Notes under the pieces: generated by a model | Database searches by the model: none | The model's input: only the letters and a program-made list of their open reading frames with translations | What the model was told of the DNA's origin: nothing | Assembly: GCF_022808675.1 (NCBI RefSeq) | Contig: NZ_JAKZKV010000015.1 | Span: 1 to 64,000 of the forward strand | Origin: Parabacteroides sp. FAFU027 | GTDB taxonomy: Bacteria > Bacteroidota > Bacteroidia > Bacteroidales > UBA7332 | DNA: 64,000 nucleotides | Direction of reading: 5' to 3' | In this document: positions 28,490-37,898 of the stretch, in pieces | Numbering within the stretch: position 1 is the first letter of the stretch | Layout: every line of letters starts with the position of its first letter | Program-made: the position numbers and the translations under genes

Positions 28490-30571
28490 ATGAAAAAAAC
28501 ACTCCTGATGGGATTGGCACTGACCTGCGGCTTGGCATCGCAGGCACAGAAGCAGTTCTTCAAACCCGAAAAAATGGTAGAAACCGGCGTTTACTACTAT
28601 CCCGAAGCATGGGACCCGGCACAATGGGACCGCGATTTCAAGAAAATGTCCGACATGGGCTTCGAATTTACCCACATGGCCGAATTTGCCTGGGGACAGA
28701 TGGAGCCGACCGAAGGCCAGTACGACTTCAAATGGCTGGATAAAGCCGTGGAACTGGCGGCTAAACACAACCTCAAGGTCATCATGTGTACTCCATCGGC
28801 TACTCCTCCGGTATGGCTTACCCGTAAATACCCCGAGATTCTGGTAGAAATGCAGACCGGACAAACCGGCCAGCACGGCACCCGCGAACACTACTCCTGG
28901 TCAAGTGCCAAATACCGTGAACTGACCTCCAAAATGGTTGAAGCGATGGCCAAACACTTCGCCAATGACAAACGCATCTGGGGATGGCAAATCGACAACG
29001 AGCCTTCACACTATGGCACCTACGACTACAGCCCGGCTGCACAGGCCAACTTCCGTATCTGGCTCCAGAAAAAATACAAAACTATCGACAACCTGAATAA
29101 GGCCTGGGGAACGGCTTTCTGGTCAGCTATCTACTCTGACTTCAGCCAGATTGAAATCCCGAATGAAAAACGCCTTTATTCCGGTATCGCCAGCCCTATC
29201 TCGGTGGTGGATTTCAAACGTTTCAGTGCAGATGAATGCGCAAGCTTTGTTTCCATGCAATGCAACGTTATCAAGGCCAATGTCTCTAAAGAACAGTTTG
29301 TGACCAGCAACTTCATGCACGGCCACACTGATGTGGATCCGTGGCGCAATAAAGACCTGGACTTCATCTCTTACACCATGTATCCTGTGGCAGGTTATAC
29401 CAAAGGCGTAGGCGACCAGGGTTTCCGACTGGGTGACCCGTGGAGAATCTCTTATGCCAATGACTTCTTCCGTCCGCTCAAAGGAGTGACCGGCGTTATG
29501 GAACTTCAACCCGGTCAGGTAAACTGGGGAAGCTACAACCCACAACCCTATCCGGGAGCCGTTCACGCCTGGTTGTGGAACGCTTTTGCCGGTGGTCTTG
29601 ACTTTATCTGTTCTTACCGCTTCCGTCAGCCGCTGTTTGGCGGAGAGCAGTTCCACTACGGAATGGTTGGCACTGATGGCGTAACCGAACTTAACGGTGG
29701 CCAGCAATACAACCAGTTCATGAAAGAAATCCGCGAGCTGCGCAAATTGTACAAACCCAACACTCAAATGCCGAAGGAGTATGCGGCCCGCAAAACTGCT
29801 CTTCTGTATAATGTGGATAATGTGTGGGAAACTACCGTTCAACCGCAGACATACCAATGGAACCAAATCACACACGTTACCAAATGCTACAACGCAGTGA
29901 AACTGCTTTCCGCGCCGGTGGACATCGTAGGCGAAGACCGCGATTTGAGCTCGTACCCGGTAGTCATTGCTCCGGCTTACCAAATGGTGGATGAAGCATT
30001 GGTAGCTAAATGGAAGAAATACGTGGAAAACGGAGGAAATCTGGTGCTGACGGTTCGCACCGGGCTGAAAGACCGTAACGGACATTTCCGTGAAGCACAG
30101 TGGGCCAATGCAATAGTTGATTTGATTGGAGCCAAAATCGCCATGAACGATATGCTTGATAATGATATTAAGGCGAAAGTATCATTCAATGGCAACACAT
30201 ACTTCTGGAACAACTGGGCTGATATGCTTGAGCCGATGCAAGGCACCGAAACCTGGGCAACTTATGCTGACCAGTTCTATGCCGGAAAAGCATCTGTCAT
30301 CCACCGCAAGCTGGGCAAGGGAACCGTAACCTATATCGGAACTGACACCGACGATGGTAAGCTGGAGAAAGACGTGCTGAAAAAAGTATATGAATTAGCA
30401 GGAATCAGCACCAATGAACAGCCTGAAGGCGTAATGGTCAACTGGCGTGACGGATTCTGGATTGCAGTCAACTACTCATCAAGCAACGTAACGATAAACA
30501 TTCCACAAGATGCTAAAATCATCTTCGGCACGAAGGAGTTAACTCCGGCAGGAGTGGTAGTCTGGAAGTAA
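28490..30571 (+). CDS. Exported glycoside hydrolase family 42 beta-galactosidase
   Basis: A 693-residue enzyme with a signal peptide (MKKTLLMGLALTCGLASQAQ), so it works in the periplasm or outside. The TIM-barrel domain (about 30-400) starts GVYYYPEAWDPAQWDRDFKKM, typical of GH42. The acid/base is the Glu in WQIDNEPSHYG (about 168), and the nucleophile is the Glu in GVMELQPGQVNWG (about 340). The trimerisation domain (about 425-620) and a short C-terminal domain follow. GH42 enzymes cleave beta-galactosides, often from galactan or arabinogalactan. The gene has its own promoter and terminator and is not in a polysaccharide-utilisation cluster. Confidence 0.92.
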   Translation: MKKTLLMGLALTCGLASQAQKQFFKPEKMVETGVYYYPEAWDPAQWDRDFKKMSDMGFEFTHMAEFAWGQMEPTEGQYDFKWLDKAVELAAKHNLKVIMCTPSATPPVWLTRKYPEILVEMQTGQTGQHGTREHYSWSSAKYRELTSKMVEAMAKHFANDKRIWGWQIDNEPSHYGTYDYSPAAQANFRIWLQKKYKTIDNLNKAWGTAFWSAIYSDFSQIEIPNEKRLYSGIASPISVVDFKRFSADECASFVSMQCNVIKANVSKEQFVTSNFMHGHTDVDPWRNKDLDFISYTMYPVAGYTKGVGDQGFRLGDPWRISYANDFFRPLKGVTGVMELQPGQVNWGSYNPQPYPGAVHAWLWNAFAGGLDFICSYRFRQPLFGGEQFHYGMVGTDGVTELNGGQQYNQFMKEIRELRKLYKPNTQMPKEYAARKTALLYNVDNVWETTVQPQTYQWNQITHVTKCYNAVKLLSAPVDIVGEDRDLSSYPVVIAPAYQMVDEALVAKWKKYVENGGNLVLTVRTGLKDRNGHFREAQWANAIVDLIGAKIAMNDMLDNDIKAKVSFNGNTYFWNNWADMLEPMQGTETWATYADQFYAGKASVIHRKLGKGTVTYIGTDTDDGKLEKDVLKKVYELAGISTNEQPEGVMVNWRDGFWIAVNYSSSNVTINIPQDAKIIFGTKELTPAGVVVWK

Positions 30572-30590
30572 CCATATCACAATATTTGGA

Positions 30591-30622
30591 AACGGGAAGT
30601 CGGCTTCGGCTTCCCGTTTTTT
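30591..30622 (+). terminator. Terminator after GH42 gene
   Basis: AACGGGAAG (30591-30599) pairs with CTTCCCGTT (30610-30618), followed by six T's. Confidence 0.88.
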
Positions 30623-30642
30623 CAACAATCAAAATTATTATC

Positions 30643-30650
30643 TATGTTTG
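30643..30650 (+). promoter_or_regulatory. Bacteroidetes -7 box for the DUF218 gene
   Basis: TATGTTTG matches TAnnTTTG and lies 25 bp upstream of the start. Confidence 0.5.
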
Positions 30651-30675
30651 TGGAAATCGATAATCGAAGTAAAAT

Positions 30676-31317
30676 ATGACACGTTCAGGAAAAATCAAAA
30701 TTACTGTTACATCAATCACAACCATAATTCTGATATTCTCAATTTTGGCTAATAAGTCGGTAATCAGGTATAGTAGCCCTTACATATCTGATAATATCAA
30801 CAAACTTAATCCAACCAAATGTGGACTTCTGCTTGGCACAAGCCGGACATTGAAAAATGGTAGTCCAAATGATTTCTTTTATAAGAGAATTGAAGCTACA
30901 TTGCAATTATACCACGCAGGAAAAATCAAACACATTATTGTCAGTGGGGATAATAGCAAGCAAGATTACAACGAACCGATGGATATGAAAATGGAACTGA
31001 TTAAAAGAGGAGTTCCCGACAGTGTGATACACCTCGATTATGCCGGATTCCGCACATTTGACTCTGTGATAAGAGCGAAAGAAATATTCGGCCAAAATAC
31101 TTTTATTATCATATCTCAGAAATTCCATAATGAGCGTGCTGTTTTCATCGCCCGAAAGAATGGAATTGAAGCATTCGGTTATAACGCACAAGAAGTTACC
31201 GCTTTCAAAGGATTCAAAACTAAATTGCGGGAATTATTCGCCCGGAATAAAGTTTTCATTGATTTAATATTTGGCTATAAGCCAAAATTTCTGGGAAGCA
31301 AAATTCCAATCAAATAA
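30676..31317 (+). CDS. DUF218 / SanA-ElyC family membrane-anchored protein
   Basis: A 213-residue protein with one N-terminal membrane helix (about 8-25) and a DUF218 domain. Conserved pieces are LLLGTSRTLKNGSPNDFFYKRI (about 51-72), IIVSGDNS (about 94-101), HLDYAGFRTFDSVIRAKEIF and IISQKFHNERAVFIARK. SanA-type proteins of E. coli affect envelope barrier function and ElyC affects peptidoglycan assembly; no enzymatic activity is established for the family that I can name. It is expressed from its own promoter. Confidence 0.83.
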   Translation: MTRSGKIKITVTSITTIILIFSILANKSVIRYSSPYISDNINKLNPTKCGLLLGTSRTLKNGSPNDFFYKRIEATLQLYHAGKIKHIIVSGDNSKQDYNEPMDMKMELIKRGVPDSVIHLDYAGFRTFDSVIRAKEIFGQNTFIIISQKFHNERAVFIARKNGIEAFGYNAQEVTAFKGFKTKLRELFARNKVFIDLIFGYKPKFLGSKIPIK

Positions 31318-31396
31318 AAAACGACACCAGCTTTCATCAATTAGCAAATCAAACAAAAGCCCTTAAATAGCCGTTTTATAATAAAGCACACAGGTC

Positions 31397-31993
31397 ATGA
31401 AATTAGAACAACGACGGCTTTGGGACTATAGGGAATTCACCCTTTCAGACAAGGAGATTAACATTCGAATGGAATCTCCCATGGAAGATATTGAACTAAC
31501 CTTAAAGTATGAGGATTTAGGATTCGAAACTGCCTATGTTCGAAAGAAATCTCTTGGAGTTGTCCTAGCGGTTATAATTTTCACAGGCTTAGTCATCGGT
31601 TCACTCATCTGGAAAAATCTGACCTTTACGACACCCTCCTCCTGGATTGTGGTAGCCAGTTCGCTTATCATATTCATAATATTTTTACTAATTGTCTATG
31701 TGGACAGAAAGCCTCAAATTGTAATCAAAGGAGGGAAAGAGAGTTTTTCTATCTTAGCTGACTCACCGAACAAGCAGGAAGTGGATAAATTTATCCAGAC
31801 CCTTCATGAAAGAATGACACAACGCATCATCGACATCGAAATCCGGCCTGACGATCCGAAAATGGAGTACAGCGCACAAAAAGAAGCGCTGGAAACCCTC
31901 CTTGACAACGAAGTCATCAGCCGTGAAAAATTTGAAGAGGTCATCAAACAGCTAAAAGAAAAGCAGCGTTCAAAACCGGCCATAGGCTTTTAA
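31397..31993 (+). CDS. Two-helix membrane protein with SHOCT-like tail, unknown function
   Basis: A 198-residue protein. Residues 1-50 are polar, two membrane helices follow (about 51-69 and 80-101), then a cytoplasmic part. The last 40 residues (ALETLLDNEVISREKFEEVIKQLKEK) resemble the short SHOCT helical tail seen on many small membrane proteins. I do not recognise the N-terminal part; its length and position allow a PH-like domain, but I cannot show this. No operon partner is clear. Confidence 0.65.
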   Translation: MKLEQRRLWDYREFTLSDKEINIRMESPMEDIELTLKYEDLGFETAYVRKKSLGVVLAVIIFTGLVIGSLIWKNLTFTTPSSWIVVASSLIIFIIFLLIVYVDRKPQIVIKGGKESFSILADSPNKQEVDKFIQTLHERMTQRIIDIEIRPDDPKMEYSAQKEALETLLDNEVISREKFEEVIKQLKEKQRSKPAIGF

Positions 31994-32027
31994 CTCCTGA
32001 ATAACACACACTTAGAAAACCGACTTT

Positions 32028-32078
32028 ATGACGATGCAGACAAAAACCTGGTTGCGGTTTGTCTCATCGTCATTTTTG
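32028..32078 (+). terminator. Long hairpin terminator
   Basis: ATGACGATG (32028-32036) plus AGACAAA pairs with TTTGTCT plus CATCGTCAT (32058-32073), with a one-base bulge, followed by five T's. It ends the upstream membrane-protein transcript. Confidence 0.82.
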
Positions 32079-32250
32079 TATATACATTTTCACTAAAGCA
32101 TTTCACCGTATCAATTATTTAACTAAATTTGGGGTGTTAAATATCCAAACAAAGGCCTCCAAACCGATGTTTTACCGTTGAGAAAATAAGATTGCCAAAA
32201 CCACAAAAGCAGAGCTGCCCCTAGGCTCTCTTTATAAACAGACTTGCGTT

Positions 32251-33849
32251 ATGAGCAAATTTCATATTATCAAAATCAGCCTGACTGTGGCAATTATCGC
32301 AGTTGTTGCTGCCGGCGCTTTTTTTGTATATCAAAAATTCGCAGACGAACATTCTGCTGCCCGCACCGACCTGATGCGTATTATCCCCGAAAATTGCGAT
32401 GCATTTATAGCCATCGACAACCTGAAAGACCTCGACAGCATCAAGCAAAACTACCTCATCCAGGCATATCTCAAGAATAAAAGTAACCCCTCAATCATCA
32501 AGACACTCACTAACCTTCAACCCTATTTCTCTAAAGGAAACTGGTCGGGCACCGAAAACAGCCTGCATCAGATGATTATCTCTTTTCACACTTGGGAAAA
32601 TGAGCATGGAGAACTTCTGCTTTTTAAAATGGCTGCCGGAGATAAGGAGAGGATTGCCGATATGCTGGACCAACACTTCAAGTCATCATTTGCACCAATG
32701 ATTGAAAAAAATGCAGGAATTGAGATTACCCACTATTACGTCACAACAGGGGTTAGTTTTCACTGCTTTTATTACAAAGGAATCTTTGCCGGAAGTTTCC
32801 AGAACCGTCTTATTGATGAAGCGATAATGCGAATTTCTACTCCTAAAGGCAAACTTGAAGAACCTGATTTTATTGATATTGCCAAAGACAGCGAGAAGTC
32901 CTCGTCTTTAAAGTTCTTCCTCAGACTAAATGGAATTCCGCTTCATTACGGCAATACACCCGACAAAGTGGATACGCTCAACCTTACCGAATGGATTGCA
33001 CCCGAGCTCTCTTTCAGCAAGGATAAAGTAACAATGAGTTGCTACACCTCTCCTCTATATGAAAAGCAGAATCGCCTCTGCTTGTTTATCGGTCAAAACG
33101 GTGGACAAGCATTAAACCCCGACATTATCAGTAAAAATTGCCCCGTTTGCCTTCACTACGGATTAAGTGACCGGGATCGTTTTGTACAAAATCAGGAACG
33201 TTTCTACGGTAGCCAGGAGAAAGACACCACCTTTTTTCGAAAAGATTTTATGAGCGTTGACTCCATTTTCGGGAATCACTTTGAGGGAGAAATCAACATT
33301 GCCTACTACCCCGTGCTGGTTCCTGAAAAAATTTATCAGAAAGTTCTCTTAATCAAACTGGATAATCTGAAAGATGTTGCAGAACGACTGGAATCCCTCC
33401 ACGCTAAGATTGATAAGGCAAACGAGAAAATGGTTAAGCTACCGTTGAATCAAAAAGGATTTCCGGAAAAATTATACACCGGAATGTTTGGACAAATCTT
33501 TTCATTGGGTGACCCGATAATCTATTGCGACACTATTCAAAATTACCTGGTGCTTTCAGGCCGTTCGGAAACAGTCGACTCCTATGTAAAAGACATCAAA
33601 AAAGGCGATAATCTGACCAAAGTATCCTGGTATCGACAAATTGCACCGGACATTGACAAAGAAAGTAATATTTGCTTCTTCGGCAAAGGTGACTCTTTTA
33701 TTGAAGACCGCTACATTCTACCCTTTGGATTGCCCAATTTCCTGACCGAGAATCCCTATCTATTCAGGAAAAACACGTTTTGCTTTCAATTTAACGCCGA
33801 AGAGAGTTTCATTTACTCAAATGCTGTCATAAAAGCGCTTAAACAGTAA
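32251..33849 (+). CDS. Exported or membrane-anchored DUF3352-like protein, unknown function
   Basis: A 532-residue protein with an N-terminal hydrophobic helix (about 7-26) and no cleavage motif that is clear, so it is probably anchored. The rest begins RTDLMRIIPENCDAFIAIDNLKDLDSIKQ, the type of opening seen in DUF3352-like proteins of Bacteroidota, in which a duplicated alpha/beta fold of about 250 residues is expected. No catalytic motif is visible. It lies upstream of purU but is separated by that gene's own promoter. Confidence 0.65.
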   Translation: MSKFHIIKISLTVAIIAVVAAGAFFVYQKFADEHSAARTDLMRIIPENCDAFIAIDNLKDLDSIKQNYLIQAYLKNKSNPSIIKTLTNLQPYFSKGNWSGTENSLHQMIISFHTWENEHGELLLFKMAAGDKERIADMLDQHFKSSFAPMIEKNAGIEITHYYVTTGVSFHCFYYKGIFAGSFQNRLIDEAIMRISTPKGKLEEPDFIDIAKDSEKSSSLKFFLRLNGIPLHYGNTPDKVDTLNLTEWIAPELSFSKDKVTMSCYTSPLYEKQNRLCLFIGQNGGQALNPDIISKNCPVCLHYGLSDRDRFVQNQERFYGSQEKDTTFFRKDFMSVDSIFGNHFEGEINIAYYPVLVPEKIYQKVLLIKLDNLKDVAERLESLHAKIDKANEKMVKLPLNQKGFPEKLYTGMFGQIFSLGDPIIYCDTIQNYLVLSGRSETVDSYVKDIKKGDNLTKVSWYRQIAPDIDKESNICFFGKGDSFIEDRYILPFGLPNFLTENPYLFRKNTFCFQFNAEESFIYSNAVIKALKQ

Positions 33850-33853
33850 CGGA

Positions 33854-33887
33854 TTGGCCTGCCTTATGAGGGAAATTGCTATCTTTG
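33854..33887 (+). promoter_or_regulatory. Promoter of the purU-hisHAF cluster
   Basis: TATCTTTG (33880-33887) matches the -7 consensus. A TTG at 33854-33856 sits 23 bases before it, slightly beyond the usual -33 spacing. The start codon of purU is 22 bp downstream. Confidence 0.6.
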
Positions 33888-33909
33888 CATCTCAAAATTT
33901 AATGGAAAA

Positions 33910-34785
33910 ATGGCAACAACTGAGGCAAATCAATCCACCGCAATATTACTGATTCACTGTCCCGATAAACCGGGTCTGATTGCGTTGGTAACAGACTTTA
34001 TCAACGCAAATGGTGGTAATATTATCTACCTCGACCAGCACGTGGACCGTACTGAAGGGGTATTTTTTATGCGTGTAGAATGGGAACTGGAAAACTTCGT
34101 GATTCCCCGTGATAAAATCAATGAATACTTCGGTACACTCTACGGGCAGAAATATGACATGGATTTCCGCCTCTACTTCAGTGATGACACGCCGCGTATG
34201 GCCATTTTCGTTTCCAAAATGTCACACTGTATCTACGACCTGCTGGCACGTTACATTGCCGGCGAATGGAATGTTGCTATCCCGGTCATTATCAGCAATC
34301 ACCCGGATCTACAGACAGTAGCCAAGCGTTTCGGAATTGAATTCCATTGTTTTCCAATCACGAAAGAGACAAAAGCCGAACAAGAAGCGCTTGAGGTTGA
34401 GCTATTGAAAAAGCACAAGATTGACTTCATCGTTTTAGCGCGTTACATGCAGGTGGTTTCTCCGAACTTTATCAAACAATACCCGAACCGAATCATCAAT
34501 ATCCATCACTCATTCCTGCCTGCTTTCGTAGGTGCAAAACCTTATCATGCAGCGTTCGAACGTGGAGTAAAACTAATTGGTGCAACCAGCCATTATGTAA
34601 CCAGCGACCTCGATGCCGGCCCGATTATCGAACAGGATATTGCCCGTATCTCTCACAAAGACACGGTGAAAACCCTGATTCACAAGGGACAGGATTTGGA
34701 GAAAATCGTTCTTTCCCGAGCAGTGGAAAAACATATCGAACACAAGGTGTTGACCTACAAAAACAAAACGGTTTTATTTAACTAA
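33910..34785 (+). CDS. purU: Formyltetrahydrofolate deformylase PurU
   Basis: A 291-residue enzyme that hydrolyses 10-formyl-THF to formate and THF. An N-terminal ACT domain (about 10-90; LIHCPDKPGLIALVTDFI) binds regulatory amino acids in E. coli. The catalytic formyltransferase-fold domain contains the active-site Asn-His-Asp set in ISNHPDL, INIHHSFLPAF and TSDLDAGPIIEQD. It releases formate for purine synthesis steps and balances one-carbon units. It precedes hisH by 42 bp. Purine and histidine synthesis share AICAR, which may explain the pairing. Confidence 0.94.
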   Translation: MATTEANQSTAILLIHCPDKPGLIALVTDFINANGGNIIYLDQHVDRTEGVFFMRVEWELENFVIPRDKINEYFGTLYGQKYDMDFRLYFSDDTPRMAIFVSKMSHCIYDLLARYIAGEWNVAIPVIISNHPDLQTVAKRFGIEFHCFPITKETKAEQEALEVELLKKHKIDFIVLARYMQVVSPNFIKQYPNRIINIHHSFLPAFVGAKPYHAAFERGVKLIGATSHYVTSDLDAGPIIEQDIARISHKDTVKTLIHKGQDLEKIVLSRAVEKHIEHKVLTYKNKTVLFN

Positions 34786-34827
34786 TCCTGAGAGTCGAAT
34801 ATTCCGATTCATCAAGAACTTACAAGA

Positions 34828-35418
34828 ATGAAAGTTGCAATTTTAAACTATAATGCCGGTAATATCTATTCTGTAAACTATGCATTGAAACGCTTAGGCA
34901 TAGAGGCTGTGATTACCGACAACAAAGAGGAACTTCAGTCGGCTGACAAAGTAATCTTCCCCGGTGTAGGTGAAGCCGAAACCACGATGAATTACCTTAA
35001 ACAGCATCGTCTGGACGAATTGATTGTTAATCTCAAGCAACCGGTCATGGGTATATGTCTGGGGATGCAGTTGTTGTGTCGTCATTCTGAAGAAGGTGAT
35101 GTGAACTGCCTGAACGTCTTCGATGTGGATGTAAAACGATTCATTCCACAAAAACATGAAGATAAAATCCCCCACATGGGATGGAACAGCATCTACAATC
35201 TAAACGACAAGATGTTCCCCAAAGAGCTGGAAAACGAATTCGTCTATTTCGTACACAGTTTCTATGTGCCGATAAATGATTTCACGGCTGCCACAACGGA
35301 TTATATCCAACCATTTAGCGCAGCTTTGCAAAAAGACAATTTCTACGCTTGCCAGTTCCACCCTGAAAAAAGTGGGAAAGTAGGTGAAGCCATTTTGAAA
35401 CAATTTATCTCCCTATAA
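34828..35418 (+). CDS. hisH: Imidazole glycerol phosphate synthase, glutaminase subunit HisH
   Basis: A 196-residue class I glutamine amidotransferase. The nucleophile Cys is in [10 protein letters not shown] (about 77-86), and the His and Glu are in [16 protein letters not shown] (about 175-190). It gives ammonia to HisF for imidazole ring closure, which yields IGP and AICAR. The stop is 4 bp from the hisA start, so the two are tightly coupled. Confidence 0.96.
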   Translation: MKVAILNYNAGNIYSVNYALKRLGIEAVITDNKEELQSADKVIFPGVGEAETTMNYLKQHRLDELIVNLKQPVMGICLGMQLLCRHSEEGDVNCLNVFDVDVKRFIPQKHEDKIPHMGWNSIYNLNDKMFPKELENEFVYFVHSFYVPINDFTAATTDYIQPFSAALQKDNFYACQFHPEKSGKVGEAILKQFISL

Positions 35419-35422
35419 TCAA

Positions 35423-36142
35423 ATGATCGAACTCGTTCCCGCAATAGATATTATCGAAGGAAAATGCGTACGTCTGACGCAAGGTGACTATAACCAGAAA
35501 ACCGTTTACAACGAAGACCCGCTTGAGGTTGCCAAAATGTTCGTTGACAATGGACTGAAACGCCTTCACCTGGTTGACCTTGACGGCGCAAAAGCTCAGC
35601 ATATTGTCAATTATAAAGTACTTGAACGTATTGCCAATCGGACGAACCTTATCATCGATTTCGGTGGTGGATTGAAAACTGACGAAGACCTAGAAATCGC
35701 ATTCAACTCTGGTGCAAAAATGGTGACCGGTGGTAGCATCGCAGTAAAGAATCCGGATGTTTTCAGTTCCTGGTTGGAGAAATTTGGTCGTGACCGTATC
35801 ATTCTCGGAGCCGATGTCAAAGACAATAAAATTGCTGTGAGCGGCTGGAAAGAAGAAACCGACCTGCAACTGAATGACTTTCTGAAAAGCTACGTTGATA
35901 AAGGTATTTACAAAGTAATCAGTACAGACATCAGCAAAGACGGGATGTTACAGGGTCCTGCCACAGAACTGTACAAGCAAATAATGGCTGATTTTCCTGA
36001 ATTGTATGTTATTGCCAGCGGTGGTGTGAGTGGTATTGAAGATATCGAGAAACTTGACGAATCCGGTGTACATTCGGTAATCTTTGGAAAAGCCATTTAC
36101 GAGGGAAGAATCAATCTTAGAGATCTTAGACGATTTGTTTAG
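35423..36142 (+). CDS. hisA: Phosphoribosyl-isomerase HisA
   Basis: A 239-residue (beta/alpha)8 isomerase converting ProFAR to PRFAR. It starts [23 protein letters not shown] and includes the conserved phosphate sites [12 protein letters not shown] and [11 protein letters not shown]. The active-site Asp residues are Asp9 (PAIDI) and Asp131 in the TDISKDGML region. It is translated right after hisH; a 127-bp gap with two palindromic repeats separates it from hisF. Confidence 0.96.
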   Translation: MIELVPAIDIIEGKCVRLTQGDYNQKTVYNEDPLEVAKMFVDNGLKRLHLVDLDGAKAQHIVNYKVLERIANRTNLIIDFGGGLKTDEDLEIAFNSGAKMVTGGSIAVKNPDVFSSWLEKFGRDRIILGADVKDNKIAVSGWKEETDLQLNDFLKSYVDKGIYKVISTDISKDGMLQGPATELYKQIMADFPELYVIASGGVSGIEDIEKLDESGVHSVIFGKAIYEGRINLRDLRRFV

Positions 36143-36146
36143 GAAA

Positions 36147-36173
36147 CCGCCCCGAACCCCTCCGAACGAGGGG
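36147..36173. repeat. GC-rich palindromic repeat, copy 4
   Basis: CCCCTCcgaacGAGGGG (36157-36173) has a C-rich tail on the left (36147-36156), lying 5 bp after hisA. It is an outward-facing pair with copy 5, between hisA and hisF. Confidence 0.85.
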
Positions 36174-36232
36174 ATTTCTGCTCATTATCTTATTTTGAAT
36201 CTATAATAATCTAATAATAGCACCCTCATTCT

Positions 36233-36259
36233 CCTCCCCTTCGGGGAGGTCGGGTGGGG
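36233..36259. repeat. GC-rich palindromic repeat, copy 5
   Basis: CCTCCCCttcGGGGAGG (36233-36249) has a right-side tail TCGGGTGGGG (36250-36259). It ends 10 bp before the hisF start and faces opposite to copy 4. Confidence 0.85.
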
Positions 36260-36269
36260 TCTTCATCCT

Positions 36270-37028
36270 ATGTTAGCAAAACGAATTATTCCTTGCCTCG
36301 ACGTCAAAGATGGAAAAACCGTCAAAGGCGTTAACTTCGTGAATTTCCGTGATGCCGGTGATCCGGTTGAATTGGGAAAAATGTACAGTGACCAGGGAGC
36401 CGACGAATTGGTTTACCTGGATATTACAGCTTCGCACGAAGGTCGCAAAACATTTACCGATATCGTAAAAAACGTAGCGGCAGAAGTAAGTATTCCTTTT
36501 ACCGTGGGAGGTGGAATCAATGAGCTGAAAGATGTGGATCGTCTGCTAAATGCGGGGGCTGACAAAGTATCTATAAACTCTTCGGCACTGCGAAATCCCG
36601 ACCTGATCGGTGAAATTGCAAAAAACTTCGGCACTCAGGTTTGTGTCGTGGCGATTGATGCAAACTTCGAAGCAGATGGCTCCTGGCGTTGTTACCTCAA
36701 CGGTGGGCGCGTTCCTACAGATCGCGAACTTTTCACCTGGGCCAAAGAGGCAGAAAGCCGCGGAGCCGGCGAAATTCTCTTCACCAGCATGACTCACGAC
36801 GGGGTGAAAGAAGGTTATGCCAATGATGCACTTCGCCGTTTAGCTGAGGAGCTTCACATTCCGATTATCGCATCAGGCGGTGCGGGAAAAAGAGAGCATT
36901 TCCGTGATGCTTTCGAACTGGGTAAGGCTGATGCGGCACTGGCAGCCAGCGTATTCCATTTCGGAGAAATTCCAATGCACGAATTGAAAGAATATCTGCG
37001 CCAGAGCGGTATTGTGGTCAGGTTGTAA
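36270..37028 (+). CDS. hisF: Imidazole glycerol phosphate synthase, cyclase subunit HisF
   Basis: A 252-residue (beta/alpha)8 cyclase. It starts [23 protein letters not shown], with catalytic Asp11 (CLDV) and Asp130 (VVAIDANF). [10 protein letters not shown] and [11 protein letters not shown] bind phosphate. It pairs with HisH. The usual downstream partner hisIE is absent here; it must be elsewhere. Confidence 0.97.
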   Translation: MLAKRIIPCLDVKDGKTVKGVNFVNFRDAGDPVELGKMYSDQGADELVYLDITASHEGRKTFTDIVKNVAAEVSIPFTVGGGINELKDVDRLLNAGADKVSINSSALRNPDLIGEIAKNFGTQVCVVAIDANFEADGSWRCYLNGGRVPTDRELFTWAKEAESRGAGEILFTSMTHDGVKEGYANDALRRLAEELHIPIIASGGAGKREHFRDAFELGKADAALAASVFHFGEIPMHELKEYLRQSGIVVRL

Positions 37029-37106
37029 TCAGATTGCTTTATCGGTAGAATTCACCAACCATGCAATTTAAAGATTGAAACAGCGTTTAAAATAGAAAAA
37101 GAACTC

Positions 37107-37832
37107 ATGAAGCTTCTCAAATATATTTTGACAGGACTTTTTCTGACTGCCTTAGGTGAGATTTCAGCCCAGAATTTTATGGACCAGAACCAACCGATGG
37201 TGGACTTTAAACGGTTACACTTCGGATATCTGGTCGGTTTAAATTCTCAGGATCTTCATTTTTCACATACGGGAATAGATCAAAATGGGAACAAGATTTA
37301 TGCTGAAATACCGAGTTATAGTCCGGGATTTACAGTCGGATTGGTCGGTGATTTGGCTCTAACACAATATTTCAACCTGAGAGCAGTTCCTTCTTTACAT
37401 TTTGGAAGTAAAGATCTTGTTTACAATAATCAATCAGGTGTGACACTAGGTAAAGAGTCTATCAAATCCAATTATCTGATGCTTCCTCTGGAGTTAAAAT
37501 ACTCATCGTTGAGATTAAACAATTCCAGACCGTATTTAATGGTTGGGGGAGCTGCTGCTTACGATTTGGCCAGTAAAAAAGACCCGGAAGATTTGATTCG
37601 ATTGAAGAAGCTGAACTACTTTCTGGAAATCGGGGTAGGTTGCGATTTATACTTTGAGTATTTTAAACTGAATCCGGAGTTGAAACTCTGCATTGGATTG
37701 AATAATGTACTGGATAAAGATAGACCAGAGCTATTTGATGATAAAGGGAATGCTCTTCCAAATCTGCAATACACCAATGCTTTATCAAAAGTAACGTCCA
37801 ATATGATTGTTCTTTCTTTCTTCTTTGAATAA
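37107..37832 (+). CDS. porT: Outer-membrane beta-barrel protein, PorT-like (T9SS)
   Basis: A 241-residue protein with a signal peptide (MKLLKYILTGLFLTALGEISA, cleavage near AQN). The mature protein carries the PorT-type opening FKRLHFGYLVGLNSQDLHF and a series of amphipathic strands (NYLMLPLELKYSS, RPYLMVGGAAAYDLASK, FLEIGVGCDLYFEYF), ending with an aromatic strand. PorT is an outer-membrane protein needed for type IX secretion, and other T9SS parts and cargo occur in this window. I am fairly confident but the porin-like barrel family (PF13568) is broad. It follows the hisHAF genes by 78 bp. Confidence 0.72.
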   Translation: MKLLKYILTGLFLTALGEISAQNFMDQNQPMVDFKRLHFGYLVGLNSQDLHFSHTGIDQNGNKIYAEIPSYSPGFTVGLVGDLALTQYFNLRAVPSLHFGSKDLVYNNQSGVTLGKESIKSNYLMLPLELKYSSLRLNNSRPYLMVGGAAAYDLASKKDPEDLIRLKKLNYFLEIGVGCDLYFEYFKLNPELKLCIGLNNVLDKDRPELFDDKGNALPNLQYTNALSKVTSNMIVLSFFFE

Positions 37833-37853
37833 AAACAATTAATCGCTATAACG

Positions 37854-37898
37854 AAAAAGAGTGACTTTGTCTCAACCGATTCAAAGTCACTCTTTTTT
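37854..37898. terminator. Bidirectional terminator, porT and GH3 fusion
   Basis: A perfect 16-bp stem, AAAAAGAGTGACTTTG (37854-37869) with CAAAGTCACTCTTTTT (37882-37897), overlaps the stop of the convergent GH3 fusion. Confidence 0.9.

Noticed and set aside
30676..33849. Defence island
   Set aside because: DUF218, two-helix and DUF3352-like proteins look like envelope proteins; there are no nucleases, helicases, toxins or reverse transcriptase.
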